Below are positions 36,615-44,811 of a stretch of DNA of 64,000 bases, piece after piece (within the stretch, counting starts at the first letter, position 1; every line of letters begins with the position of its first letter). A model generated the notes under the pieces. That model searched no databases and was not told where the DNA came from. It saw only the letters and a list, made by a program, of their open reading frames with translations. The translations under genes were made by a program, and so were the position numbers. Origin of the DNA: Paenisporosarcina cavernae (GTDB lineage: Bacteria; Bacillota; Bacilli; Bacillales_A; Planococcaceae); assembly GCF_003595195.1 (NCBI RefSeq), contig NZ_CP032418.1, positions 756,501 through 820,500 on the forward strand, given 5' to 3'.

Positions 36615-36881
36615 ATAGGATGGGACATAACTAGCATTTTGTATTGGTCTCGACCAATCCGCGAAAGTGTCGCAGGTGACGCTTTCAAGAAGATGGATGT
36701 TCGCATGCCGAAATGCGACATGGATGTCGTGTCTTTTCGGCCATAAGGCGGCACGAACTCAACTAATCCACTTCGACTGCGGTCGAAGCGAATGGATTTT
36801 CGTTTCGTGCTGGTCGCCTAGGAGTCGCACCTGCTCTACACTTTCGCCTTTTTCTTAATAGAGAACTTGTGAATATCCTAT
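36615..36881. repeat. Highly folded palindromic intergenic element
   Basis: The outer ends ATAGGAT (36615) and ATCCTAT (36875) are inverted. Inside, GCGAAAGTGT (36661-36670) pairs with ACACTTTCGC (36838-36847) and GCAGGTG (36672) with CACCTGC (36828). Nested within are three further stems: ATTGGT/ACCAAT (36643-36658), GCCGAAA/TTTCGGC (36707-36741), and GGCG-GCACGAA with TTCGTGC-CGCC (36747-36818), which encloses a 13-bp hairpin AATCCA-CTTCGAC (36765-36798). GC content is higher than the surroundings. It could be a MITE-like repeat or a structured RNA; no known class was recognised. Confidence 0.75.
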
Positions 36882-37003
36882 CAAATGGTGGGTGTCACGG
36901 GTCCTCTATTTTTGTTCCATAATAAAAGAACACTTTTGATAGAATTGAGGTACTTATTCAAATTCATATCGAAAGAAGTGTTTTAATAGTTTAAGATCAT
37001 ACG
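36882..37003. other. Intergenic DNA with inverted repeat before the transposase remnant
   Basis: AACACTTTTGAT at 36929 and ATCGAAAGAAGTGTT at 36968 are imperfect inverted copies. They may be the leader or end of the decayed insertion sequence that follows. Nothing else is recognised. Confidence 0.35.
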
Positions 37004-37162
37004 ATGAATCAACTGATTTTGTCTTTTAATGTTGGAGTTACATTAAAAGAATATGATACCGAATACACCTTCAACCGTCTGGTGTAGAGCATTTTAGAAG
37101 ATGCTTCGACGCCTTCCGCCGTCAACCTACGAAAATACACCAATGGATTGGAGGGAATCTGA
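37004..37162 (+). pseudogene. Decayed IS1182-type transposase N-terminal fragment
   Basis: An ATG at 37004 opens MNQLILSFNVGVTLKEYD, which looks like the conserved N-terminus of IS1182-family transposases. An in-frame TAG at 37085 occupies the place of Glu in the usual LVESI; reading through it, the frame continues SILEDASTPSAVNL to a second stop at 37160. The remaining 400 or so residues of a transposase are absent. The family assignment comes from memory of the N-terminal pattern and needs a search. Confidence 0.5.
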
Positions 37163-37485
37163 AGATTCTTTGATTAGATACTAGTTATATCCCAGCTATT
37201 TTGCTTTTTACCAAATGTCAGCGAGTTAATAAAGAAGCTTTCCAGTGAAGGAAAGATGATTGCAAGAAAGCGTGAAGAGAAAAATAATGTGAATCACAAA
37301 AGGTTACTAGTTTTCTGCCTCTATTGGTGCACTTTATAGCCCACATAAATTATTCGAGATCCATTAAAGCCTCGCATCATCATTAAAATTCCCTTTCTTC
37401 TGATACAATTTTTCTGCCTTTTAACAGTATTTAATATGGTATGATAATACTTAGAAAATTCATTTAATTTCTAGGAGTGATGGGC
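37163..37485. other. Intergenic region upstream of fadH
   Basis: This AT-rich stretch has no convincing gene. Near its end TGGTATGAT (37437-37445) is an extended -10 element and the likely fadH promoter; TTAACA 13 bp upstream is too close to be a normal -35. Confidence 0.4.
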
Positions 37486-38256
37486 ATGTTGTTAAAGGAT
37501 CAAAAAATTATTGTAACTGGTGGATCAAGTGGAATGGGATTTTATATGGCGAAAAAGTTCGTGGAAGAAGGAGCAAATGTCGTCATTACAGGTCGGACAC
37601 TTGAAAAGCTAGAAGCGGCTAGAAAGGCGATTTCACATGACGATTCCAAAGTAGGAATTTTTCAAATGGATGTTCGTGAGCCAGATCATGTAAAAGCAAT
37701 GGTGAAATATACGGACGAATTATTTGGAGACATAGATGGTCTCGTTAATAATGCGGCAGGGAATTTTATTGTACATGCTGAAAAATTATCACCTAATGGG
37801 TGGAAATCGGTCATTGATATTGTTCTGAATGGTTCGTTCTATTGTTCTCATGCTGTTGGGAACTATTGGATTGAGAAAGAGAAAGAAGGATCTATTTTAA
37901 ATATGTTAGCTACATATGCATGGAATGCTGGTGCTGGAGTGGTTCATTCAGCTGCGGCTAAAGCTGGAGTGATGTCGTTAACACGTACGTTGGCGGTGGA
38001 ATGGGGAACGCAGTACGGAATTCGCGTGAACGGAATTGCACCAGGACCAATTGAGCGAACAGGTGGAGCGGAAAAACTTTGGGAATCAGAAGAAGCGGCT
38101 CAACGAACGCTTAAGTCTGTGCCATTAGGTCGTTTAGGTCGTCCGGAGGAAATAGCAGAGCTAGCTAGTTTTATGATGTCATCAAAAGCGGCATATATGA
38201 ATGGGGAAATTGTGACATTAGACGGTGGCCAGTGGTTAAATAAGTTTCCATTTTAA
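37486..38256 (+). CDS. fadH: 2,4-dienoyl-CoA reductase-like SDR (FadH/YkuF)
   Basis: This 256-residue short-chain dehydrogenase is close to B. subtilis FadH, which reduces 2,4-dienoyl-CoA during unsaturated fatty acid degradation. Features are VTGGSSGMGF (nucleotide binding, near the N-terminus), NNAAGNFI, ATYAWNAGAG and HSAAAKAGV. The usual YxxxK is replaced by the spaced Tyr and Lys typical of dienoyl-CoA reductases. IAPGPIERTGGAEKLW and the GGQWL-PF end are also shared. Three possible starts are clustered; ATG 37486 has the best spacing to AGGAG and gives MLLKDQKIIVTGG. Confidence 0.9.
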   Translation: MLLKDQKIIVTGGSSGMGFYMAKKFVEEGANVVITGRTLEKLEAARKAISHDDSKVGIFQMDVREPDHVKAMVKYTDELFGDIDGLVNNAAGNFIVHAEKLSPNGWKSVIDIVLNGSFYCSHAVGNYWIEKEKEGSILNMLATYAWNAGAGVVHSAAAKAGVMSLTRTLAVEWGTQYGIRVNGIAPGPIERTGGAEKLWESEEAAQRTLKSVPLGRLGRPEEIAELASFMMSSKAAYMNGEIVTLDGGQWLNKFPF

Positions 38257-38307
38257 AGCATAAATAACGTTTTCTCTGCCATCCTATGAAAAAAGGAGGT
38301 AGAAAAT

Positions 38308-38544
38308 ATGGGCATGTGGACGGTACCACTTTTAATCGCGATTGTTATCATAAGCGCAATCGCCTTATATACTACTATGCGCGTGTTGTCCTTTGAACAG
38401 CGTCGGAATGAGGCAATGGACTCACCGATTCCGGAGGAAGTAAAAGAGCACCCAATCGTACTTAATCCGATCATTTGGGCATATTTAGTCGCATTTATCT
38501 TTATTATGCTCGTGATTGGATATTCTATAGCTGCGAATGCTTAA
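38308..38544 (+). CDS. Small two-TM membrane protein (78 aa)
   Basis: The protein begins MGMWTVPLLIAIVIISAIAL, a first membrane helix, has a hydrophilic centre (LSFEQRRNEAMDSPIPEEVKEHP) and a second helix near the C-terminus (WAYLVAFIFIMLVIGYSI). An excellent AAAAGGAGGTAG site supports translation. It lies 51 bp after fadH and is probably co-transcribed. I do not recognise a family with known function. Confidence 0.7.
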   Translation: MGMWTVPLLIAIVIISAIALYTTMRVLSFEQRRNEAMDSPIPEEVKEHPIVLNPIIWAYLVAFIFIMLVIGYSIAANA

Positions 38545-38568
38545 TTAAACGAATATACCTTCATCATT

Positions 38569-38624
38569 ATAACCTCGGGATTTGCGGAAAATAGACGAAG
38601 CATCTTGAGGTTATTTTTGTTTTT
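38569..38624 (+). terminator. Probable terminator after the small membrane protein
   Basis: ATAACCTC at 38569-38576 pairs with GAGGTTAT at 38607-38614, followed by a T-rich tail. The 30-base loop lowers confidence. Confidence 0.5.
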
Positions 38625-38826
38625 ACCATCTCACTTGAAGTGATCAAGATGGAAGATTCCACCAACTTAGTTCGAATTTGTTTGCCTGATGTTTATGAAA
38701 CTTTCACCTCGTCAAATGCCCGAAGTCAAAAGGATTTTTAAACTTTTTATACAAATTCTGGTGAAGAGTTGGAATCGATTTGATGTACATTCGGTGATTT
38801 TGACGCATTAATCTCCTCTCAAAATA

Positions 38827-38835
38827 TGGTATGAT
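38827..38835 (+). promoter_or_regulatory. Extended -10 promoter of darB
   Basis: TGGTATGAT lies 53 bp before the start codon; an ATATGGTATGATA core is shared with the fadH promoter. No -35 is evident at normal spacing. Confidence 0.5.
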
Positions 38836-38845
38836 ACTAGGTGGA

Positions 38846-38865
38846 GTTTGAGGTTCGCCTCAAAC
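38846..38865 (+). promoter_or_regulatory. 5'-UTR hairpin with TTCG tetraloop ahead of darB
   Basis: GTTTGAGG and CCTCAAAC form a perfect 8-bp stem closed by TTCG, starting about 10 bases after the -10, so it would sit almost at the 5' end of the mRNA. It ends before the ribosome site GAGAGGATGG (38871-38880). Confidence 0.65.
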
Positions 38866-38887
38866 GTATTGAGAGGATGGTAGTTTC

Positions 38888-39328
38888 ATGATTTCAGTAA
38901 CAAGCAAGGATTTTTTTGACACTCTCATTGCAGACTTTATCGTCTCTTCAGAGAAAGTCGCTCATGTTCAGTTAGGAAATAATGCAGAGCATGCATTACT
39001 TGTGTTAACGAAAACGGGGTATTCTGCTGTGCCTGTGCTAGATATGAAATTTCGCTTACAAGGTCTTGTGAGTACACAAATGATTACGGACTCCATATTA
39101 GGAATGGATCATATCGAATACGAACGACTTCCAGATATAAAAGTGGATGATGTAATGGATTTACAAGTACCTACGATTCATCAAGGAGAAAATTTTCAGC
39201 GAGCAATGGATTTGTTAATCAACCATAACTTTCTTTGTGTGGTAGATGATGAGCATACTTTCGTCGGTATTTTAACTAGACGTGTCATTATGAAGCAATT
39301 AAAAAAATATTTATATCAGCCACATTAA
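38888..39328 (+). CDS. darB: Cyclic di-AMP receptor DarB (CbpB, YkuL), CBS-pair protein
   Basis: A 146-residue protein of two CBS domains that aligns throughout with B. subtilis DarB and Listeria CbpB. In those organisms the c-di-AMP-free form stimulates the (p)ppGpp synthetase Rel and pyruvate carboxylase, linking potassium status to the stringent response. Matching blocks include KVAHVQLGNNAEHALLVLTK, TGYSAVPVLD, ILGMDHIEYE and GILTRRVIMKQL. It is followed by ccpC, as in B. subtilis. The mRNA has a distinctive hairpin leader. Confidence 0.93.
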   Translation: MISVTSKDFFDTLIADFIVSSEKVAHVQLGNNAEHALLVLTKTGYSAVPVLDMKFRLQGLVSTQMITDSILGMDHIEYERLPDIKVDDVMDLQVPTIHQGENFQRAMDLLINHNFLCVVDDEHTFVGILTRRVIMKQLKKYLYQPH

Positions 39329-39343
39329 TCGCCACAATTATAT

Positions 39344-39371
39344 GGCCTCACAAATTGTGAGGTCTTTTTTC
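39344..39371 (+). terminator. Terminator of darB
   Basis: GGCCTCAC pairs with GTGAGGTC around AAATT (one G-T pair), followed by six T. Confidence 0.85.
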
Positions 39372-39397
39372 ACTTTCTTTTAAAGGGGAGTACAGGA

Positions 39398-40276
39398 ATG
39401 AGTACGAATGAATTCGAGTTGTTAAAGGTGTTAGCGGAAGAAAAGAATATGCGAAAAGCTGCGGAACGGTTATTTCTTTCTCAACCTGCGTTATCTCAAC
39501 GACTTCAGAGCTTGGAGAAAGAATGGGGAGCTTCTCTTTTTATTCGTTCTCAAAAAGGATTGACTCCCACGCCAGCTGGTGAATTGGTTATTGAGTTTGC
39601 GGTGAAAAGTTTAAAAGAAAGAGAAGATATACATGAACAATTAAATTCACTCGTGTCAAAAGTACATGGGACACTGAAGATAGCTTGTGCGAGTATAGTT
39701 GGTCAAAACTGGTTACCAATTGTCTTAAAGGATTTTATCACTGCGTATCCAGAAGCGAAAATTTCACTAATTACTGGATGGAGTTCAGAAATTGTGAAAG
39801 CATTGTATGAAGGTGAAGCACATGTGGGAATCGTAAGAGGCCATACCGACTGGAAAGGAACGAAAATTCCCCTTTTTAAGGATACGCTTTATTTAGTAGA
39901 TAAAGAGTTATCTAGTATGGAAGAAGTTCTGCAAACAGATCGGCCATTCATACAATTTAAAAGTGATTCTAATTATTATCAAGAAATTCAAGCTTGGTGG
40001 CAGCGTCGTTTTGCCTCAAGTCCTAAAAGGCAAATAGTGGTCGATCAAATTGAAACGTGTAAGCAAATGGCACTAAACGGAATTGGATATGCGATTTTAC
40101 CGTCTATTACACTGAGTGGGATGGAAGAAGTAAATAAGATTCCGTTGAATAAAGAATCAGAACCGCTAGAGTTAGCTCGCGAAACATGGCTGATCGGCTA
40201 TGACTCTTCCTTTGAACTAGGGCAGGTGCAAGCGTTCGTCGATATTGTAAAAAAACACTCAGCAAGGTTAAAATAA
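39398..40276 (+). CDS. ccpC: LysR family transcriptional regulator, CcpC-like
   Basis: The 292-residue LysR-type regulator has an N-terminal winged helix (KNMRKAAERLFLSQPALSQR) and a C-terminal effector domain with GTLKIACASIVGQNWLP. It resembles B. subtilis CcpC (YkuM), which represses citrate synthase and aconitase genes and responds to citrate. Position between darB and dapH corresponds to ykuL-ykuM-ykuQ, with the flavodoxin genes ykuNOP missing here. The start follows AAAGGGGAG. CcpC identity rests on both sequence and synteny. Confidence 0.85.
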   Translation: MSTNEFELLKVLAEEKNMRKAAERLFLSQPALSQRLQSLEKEWGASLFIRSQKGLTPTPAGELVIEFAVKSLKEREDIHEQLNSLVSKVHGTLKIACASIVGQNWLPIVLKDFITAYPEAKISLITGWSSEIVKALYEGEAHVGIVRGHTDWKGTKIPLFKDTLYLVDKELSSMEEVLQTDRPFIQFKSDSNYYQEIQAWWQRRFASSPKRQIVVDQIETCKQMALNGIGYAILPSITLSGMEEVNKIPLNKESEPLELARETWLIGYDSSFELGQVQAFVDIVKKHSARLK

Positions 40277-40306
40277 GAAAATATAAACGAAATGAGGAAT
40301 GAAAAA

Positions 40307-41011
40307 ATGGATGCTTACGAAATTATTTCATACATACAACATGCAAAAAAATCGACTCCGGTGAAGGTATATGTCAAAGGCGAACAACTAGAGACGTTAA
40401 CGTTCGGAGAGGGAACAAAAGTATTTGGAGAAGGGAAATCCCTTGTTTTATTTGGTGAATGGGGAACGATTCAAGAGGCGTTAGAAAGACAAACTGCTCA
40501 TATTGAAGATGTTGTCGTAGAAAATGACCGTCGAAATTCGGCAATTCCTTTGTTGGATTTAAAAGGTATCGAATCGCGCATTGAACCTGGTGCATTTATT
40601 CGCGATCAAGTAGAAATAGGGAGAAATTGCATCATTATGATGGGTGCAGTGATTAACATTGGTGCGGAAATCGGAGACGGCACGATGATCGATATGGGTG
40701 CTATTTTAGGCGGTCGCGCTACTGTCGGAAAGAATTGCCATATTGGCGCAGGCGCAGTATTAGCAGGTGTCATTGAACCACCTTCCGCTACACCTGTTAT
40801 CGTAGAAGATGATGTCTTAATTGGCGCAAATGCAGTCGTGTTAGAAGGTGTTCGAATCGGTAAGGGTTCGGTTGTCGCTGCTGGTGCTGTCGTGACAAAA
40901 GATGTTCCACCAATGACTGTCGTAGCTGGGACACCTGCTAAAGTTATCAAAGAAATAGATGAGAAAACAAAATCGAAGACGGAAATTATGCACGAACTTC
41001 GTCAATTATAG
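40307..41011 (+). CDS. dapH: Tetrahydrodipicolinate N-acetyltransferase
   Basis: DapH acetylates tetrahydrodipicolinate in the acetylase branch of the lysine/diaminopimelate pathway. The 234-residue protein has an N-terminal alpha/beta part with [11 protein letters not shown] and a left-handed beta helix made of hexapeptide repeats ([20 protein letters not shown] to [19 protein letters not shown]), with [11 protein letters not shown] at the end. The start ATG at 40307 has better spacing to the GAGGAAT element than the ATG at 40292, which lies on it. It is 9 bp before dapL. Confidence 0.95.
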   Translation: MDAYEIISYIQHAKKSTPVKVYVKGEQLETLTFGEGTKVFGEGKSLVLFGEWGTIQEALERQTAHIEDVVVENDRRNSAIPLLDLKGIESRIEPGAFIRDQVEIGRNCIIMMGAVINIGAEIGDGTMIDMGAILGGRATVGKNCHIGAGAVLAGVIEPPSATPVIVEDDVLIGANAVVLEGVRIGKGSVVAAGAVVTKDVPPMTVVAGTPAKVIKEIDEKTKSKTEIMHELRQL

Positions 41012-41020
41012 GAGGGAAAC

Positions 41021-42142
41021 ATGACATCCTTTATTGACATAAGACGAGCACTTCATCAAATTCCAGAAATAGGTTTTCAAGAAAAAAAGACGCAACAGTT
41101 TTTGTTAGAGTTTTTAGAATCATTGCCGCAAGAACGTTTAACGATTCATCCATGGGAAACTGGCATTTTCGTCCGTTTGGAAGGATATGTTGGCGAGAAA
41201 ACGCTTGCTTGGAGAACGGACATTGATGCACTGCCATTGGAAGAGTTAACTGAATTAGAATTTGCGTCCCTTCATCCTGGCGCTATGCATGCATGTGGGC
41301 ACGATTTACATATGGCAATCGCTTTGGGGGTTCTTCAACAGCTTGTGGAACATCCTATTGCTCATCATGTAATCTTTCTTTTTCAACCTGCAGAAGAAGG
41401 TCCAGGCGGTGCTGAACCGATGTTAACCAATTGGAAAGCACAGTTGAAAGATTGGATGCCGGATGCCATTTATGCGTGCCATATCGCACCTGAACTGCCA
41501 GTTGGCGTCGTATCAACGAAATCTGGAACATTATTTGCCAATACATCTGAATTGTTTTTCGAGTTAACGGGGAAAGAAGGGCATGCCGCATTTCCTCACC
41601 ATTCAAAAGACATGACGATTGCAGCCGCTTCTTTACTTCTCCAGCTTCAAACGATTGTTAGTCGTAATACCGATCCGCTAGAGTCTGCTGTCGTAACAAT
41701 AGGCTCTATGAAATCGGGAACTGCAAATAATATCATCTCTGGATTTGCCCGGCTAGAAGGGACCATTCGTACTTTTTCCTCGAACGTCATGGCGCACACG
41801 AAATCACGAATTGAAGCTATTGCAAGAGGGATTGAAGTAGCGTTTGATTGCGAAGTAAAGGTCCTATATGGTTCAGCTTATGTAGAAGTGAAAAACGACA
41901 GTAGCGAGTATGAACGATTTCGTACGTTTGCAGAATCTTACAATGACGTAACGTATCATGAAGCGAAGGAAGCGATGACCGGAGAGGACTTTGGATTTTT
42001 CCAAACAGCCATTCCGGGACTCATGTTTTGGACAGGAGTCGATTCAGAGTATGGTTTACATCATCCTAAATTGAATCCAAAGGAAGAAACTATTCCGCTG
42101 ATGATTCAATTTATCCGTGATTTTTTCCATCAATATGAATAA
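41021..42142 (+). CDS. dapL: N-acetyldiaminopimelate deacetylase
   Basis: This M20-family amidohydrolase (373 residues) removes the acetyl group from N-acetyl-LL-diaminopimelate. Metal-site motifs are MHACGHDLHMA, the EEGPGG acidic pair and the C-terminal GLHHPKLNPKE histidine. It corresponds to B. subtilis YkuR, named DapL in that context. AGGAGGGAAAC precedes the ATG. Downstream aminotransferase and epimerase steps are not in this window. With a probable lysine-type MurE, the product is mainly needed for lysine and for spore dipicolinate. Confidence 0.92.
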   Translation: MTSFIDIRRALHQIPEIGFQEKKTQQFLLEFLESLPQERLTIHPWETGIFVRLEGYVGEKTLAWRTDIDALPLEELTELEFASLHPGAMHACGHDLHMAIALGVLQQLVEHPIAHHVIFLFQPAEEGPGGAEPMLTNWKAQLKDWMPDAIYACHIAPELPVGVVSTKSGTLFANTSELFFELTGKEGHAAFPHHSKDMTIAAASLLLQLQTIVSRNTDPLESAVVTIGSMKSGTANNIISGFARLEGTIRTFSSNVMAHTKSRIEAIARGIEVAFDCEVKVLYGSAYVEVKNDSSEYERFRTFAESYNDVTYHEAKEAMTGEDFGFFQTAIPGLMFWTGVDSEYGLHHPKLNPKEETIPLMIQFIRDFFHQYE

Positions 42143-42148
42143 AGTGAT

Positions 42149-42192
42149 GCCACGAATGTGTTTTTCAACACTTGTTCGTGGCTTTATTTTTT
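42149..42192 (+). terminator. Terminator of dapHL
   Basis: GCCACGAA at 42149-42156 pairs with TTCGTGGC at 42175-42182, with an inner GTT/AAC stem, followed by TTTATTTTTT. Confidence 0.85.
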
Positions 42193-42405
42193 GTATCATG
42201 GCCATTTTGGGAAAGGAAGAGAAGCAATGATTTAGTGACTGCTAACGTATTACCACCTGCTGCTGTAGTAAATCTTTCCCCGCTACGCATCTCTTAAATT
42301 TACCTATTAGGATCAATGAAAAATATCTTCACATTATTGTCAAATTTCAGGAACTATTTAGGAGCTATAGCGTACTAATTATAGAGAACGAACAGGGGGA
42401 CTATG

Positions 42406-44811
42406 ATGAAAATGATACATATGTTTAAAGGAATGATAGCGGCACTACTTATTCTCTTTTTATTGCCAGCAAATGCAGTTTTTGCTGCGCCGAAGCTATC
42501 GGTGCAAGCGGAAGCTGGATTTCAAAATGCGACGAAATACAATTCGGGTGTTCCACTCGTTGTGACAGTTAAAAATGATGGTGACGCATTTACCGGAGAT
42601 TTTGTCATTGATGCACCAGAAGGATATGGCATTGGTTCTGCCAAAGCTGTTCCTTTTTCCATTGGAGCGAATGAAACAAAAACGATTCAAGTTTCACTTG
42701 GTGGATTAAATGGAGATTACGGATATAATGGCACGCAAAATCAGATGTTCTACTTCTATGAAGGTGGCTGGGAATCGGGCGATGAGATTCCGTACACAGG
42801 GAAAAAATCTGTCACTCCTCAAACATTTGGACCTGAATCGACGTTTATATTTACCCTCACGTCGAGTGCCGATCGATTAGCTGCGTTATCAACAGTGAAA
42901 AAACCAATGTCTGGTGACTCTAAAGTTTTTCATCTTGCCCAAATGAAAAATCGCTCATTACCTGACTCAGCTTCTTCCTATGCAATGGGTGACGTCATGG
43001 TAATCGATGAATATGTGGTAGCTGATGAAGAAGAAGCTGTACAACAAGCGATTCTCGACTGGGTGCATGCTGGTGGAGTGTTGTTAGTTGGGGCGAGTAA
43101 TAATGTAAAAGCGGAAGTAGGAATGCTAGGCGACATGCTGCCACTTTCGATGACTTCTACTCAGAAAACACTTAACAAGACAGTGATCGAGAAGCTCGCG
43201 AAAGGTACAGAATTTAAAGCCGATTTGCCATATTTTGCTTCCACACTAACAAATGGATCGAGCGCTTTATTAACAAGTGATACTGATACAGTGATCGGAT
43301 TGAAGCAAGTAGGAAAAGGTGCCATTATCCAAACCGCATTTTCTTTAGGAGATGAACCTTTTTCAAAAGAAGGGCAAGCGGCAACAAAAGTGTATACAAC
43401 GTTACTTGCAAGCAGTGGACTTTTTCAATCGAACAATGGATACATGCAAAACGCGAAAGAGAATTTATCGTATGAATTAGGGGAGATGAATGAGTTATTC
43501 CCTTCTTTCCAACTTTCTACAGGCGTCATGATTGGGCTAGTTATTTTATATATTTTGCTTATTGGACCGGTCTTGTACATTTTGTTGCGCTGGAAAGATA
43601 AACGAGAGCATGCCTGGTGGATCATTCCTATTGTTTCTGTTGTGATTTCGTTGATGATCTTTATGTACGGTGCAAAGGATCGCCTTGTCAAACCACAAAT
43701 TCAACAACTTAGTTTTTATGAAGTGCTGCCGGATCAATCGTTATCTGGTTATTACGTCAACACGTTATTGTCGAATAAAAGCGGGAATTTTACGTTCGAG
43801 GCAGAACAAGGAACGTCGATGGTTCATTCAAAACGAAATTCACTTTTTGGTGGTCAAGGAAATAACCAGCTGACTTCCATTATCGAAGATGGAGAGAATA
43901 CAGATACGTTAACACTTCGAAATGTCGGCTATTGGTCTGTAAACACAGTGCTAGGAGAGACAACTATACCTAAACAAGGACAATTTGTTACAGATATTAA
44001 AGTGCAGGATAAAAAAGTGACGGGAACAATTAAAAATGAATTCCCTTTCAACTTATATGATGTTTCTGTTTGGTCAGGTGCAAAATTATGGAATGTGGGA
44101 GATTTGAAAGCAGGCGAAACTGCAACGGTTGATCTAACGATTAAAACATCGTCATTAGCGCCAAGCTCACCTCCGAGCTATAACATGGGATATGCACCTG
44201 TGAAAAATGCAGCGGATCTTCCGAAAGAGCGATTAAATCGTGCGATTAATACAGCGGCTAATTATCGACAACGAGATGCAGCTCCATCAATCGTAGGATA
44301 CACAAAAGATGCAATTGTACCAGTGTCATTAAACAATGGGAATGCAGAAATTGATGCGATTAACGTCGTATATCAACCTTTCAAACCAACTACTATTTTT
44401 ACGGGTGAAGTAACACTTCCGGCTAATTTGTTGTCCGTTTCCTTAAGTCCTGAAAATGATTCTGTCGGTTACATGAATAAGATTGGGACAGACAACTATG
44501 AGTGGTCATTAATGACAGGCTCGTATATATATGAAGTGAAGGTACCAACTAGTATTTCTTTACCAAGCATGACATGGTCGGAAATTTCCATTGCGAATAC
44601 GGATATTAACTCCATGACTCTTGAAATTTGGAATACGAAAACAGAAGCGTATGAAGAAGTGAAAAGCGGACGTGTCACCATTGCTGAGAATGCTGGACAG
44701 TATATTTCAACAGAAGGAACATTGCGCTTTCGAATCGCTAAAAATGGAGACAATGGAAATGATTATACTCGTCTTCCAGAAGTTCGTTTGAAAGGGGACG
44801 TATCGAAATGA
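42406..44811 (+). CDS. Large exported membrane protein heading the ABC-MoxR-VWA operon
   Basis: The 801-residue protein has a signal peptide (cleavage after VFA, around residue 28). A beta-rich extracellular part follows with VPLVVTVKNDGDAFTGDFVI (CARDB-like), then a glutamine-amidotransferase-like fold segment (VMVIDEYVVADEEEAVQQAILDWVHAGGVLLVGA). Two membrane helices lie near residues 372-394 and 404-422, and another extracytoplasmic beta region ends the protein. Similar proteins accompany ABC-2 transporters in Bacillales and are uncharacterised. Adjacent ATGs at 42403 and 42406 exist; the second is better spaced from AGGGGGA. It overlaps the ATPase gene by 4 bp. Confidence 0.75.
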   Translation: MKMIHMFKGMIAALLILFLLPANAVFAAPKLSVQAEAGFQNATKYNSGVPLVVTVKNDGDAFTGDFVIDAPEGYGIGSAKAVPFSIGANETKTIQVSLGGLNGDYGYNGTQNQMFYFYEGGWESGDEIPYTGKKSVTPQTFGPESTFIFTLTSSADRLAALSTVKKPMSGDSKVFHLAQMKNRSLPDSASSYAMGDVMVIDEYVVADEEEAVQQAILDWVHAGGVLLVGASNNVKAEVGMLGDMLPLSMTSTQKTLNKTVIEKLAKGTEFKADLPYFASTLTNGSSALLTSDTDTVIGLKQVGKGAIIQTAFSLGDEPFSKEGQAATKVYTTLLASSGLFQSNNGYMQNAKENLSYELGEMNELFPSFQLSTGVMIGLVILYILLIGPVLYILLRWKDKREHAWWIIPIVSVVISLMIFMYGAKDRLVKPQIQQLSFYEVLPDQSLSGYYVNTLLSNKSGNFTFEAEQGTSMVHSKRNSLFGGQGNNQLTSIIEDGENTDTLTLRNVGYWSVNTVLGETTIPKQGQFVTDIKVQDKKVTGTIKNEFPFNLYDVSVWSGAKLWNVGDLKAGETATVDLTIKTSSLAPSSPPSYNMGYAPVKNAADLPKERLNRAINTAANYRQRDAAPSIVGYTKDAIVPVSLNNGNAEIDAINVVYQPFKPTTIFTGEVTLPANLLSVSLSPENDSVGYMNKIGTDNYEWSLMTGSYIYEVKVPTSISLPSMTWSEISIANTDINSMTLEIWNTKTEAYEEVKSGRVTIAENAGQYISTEGTLRFRIAKNGDNGNDYTRLPEVRLKGDVSK

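Noticed and set aside
36667-36858. 63-aa ORF within the folded element
   Set aside because: It has no ribosome site, and its sequence is dictated by the palindromic arms.
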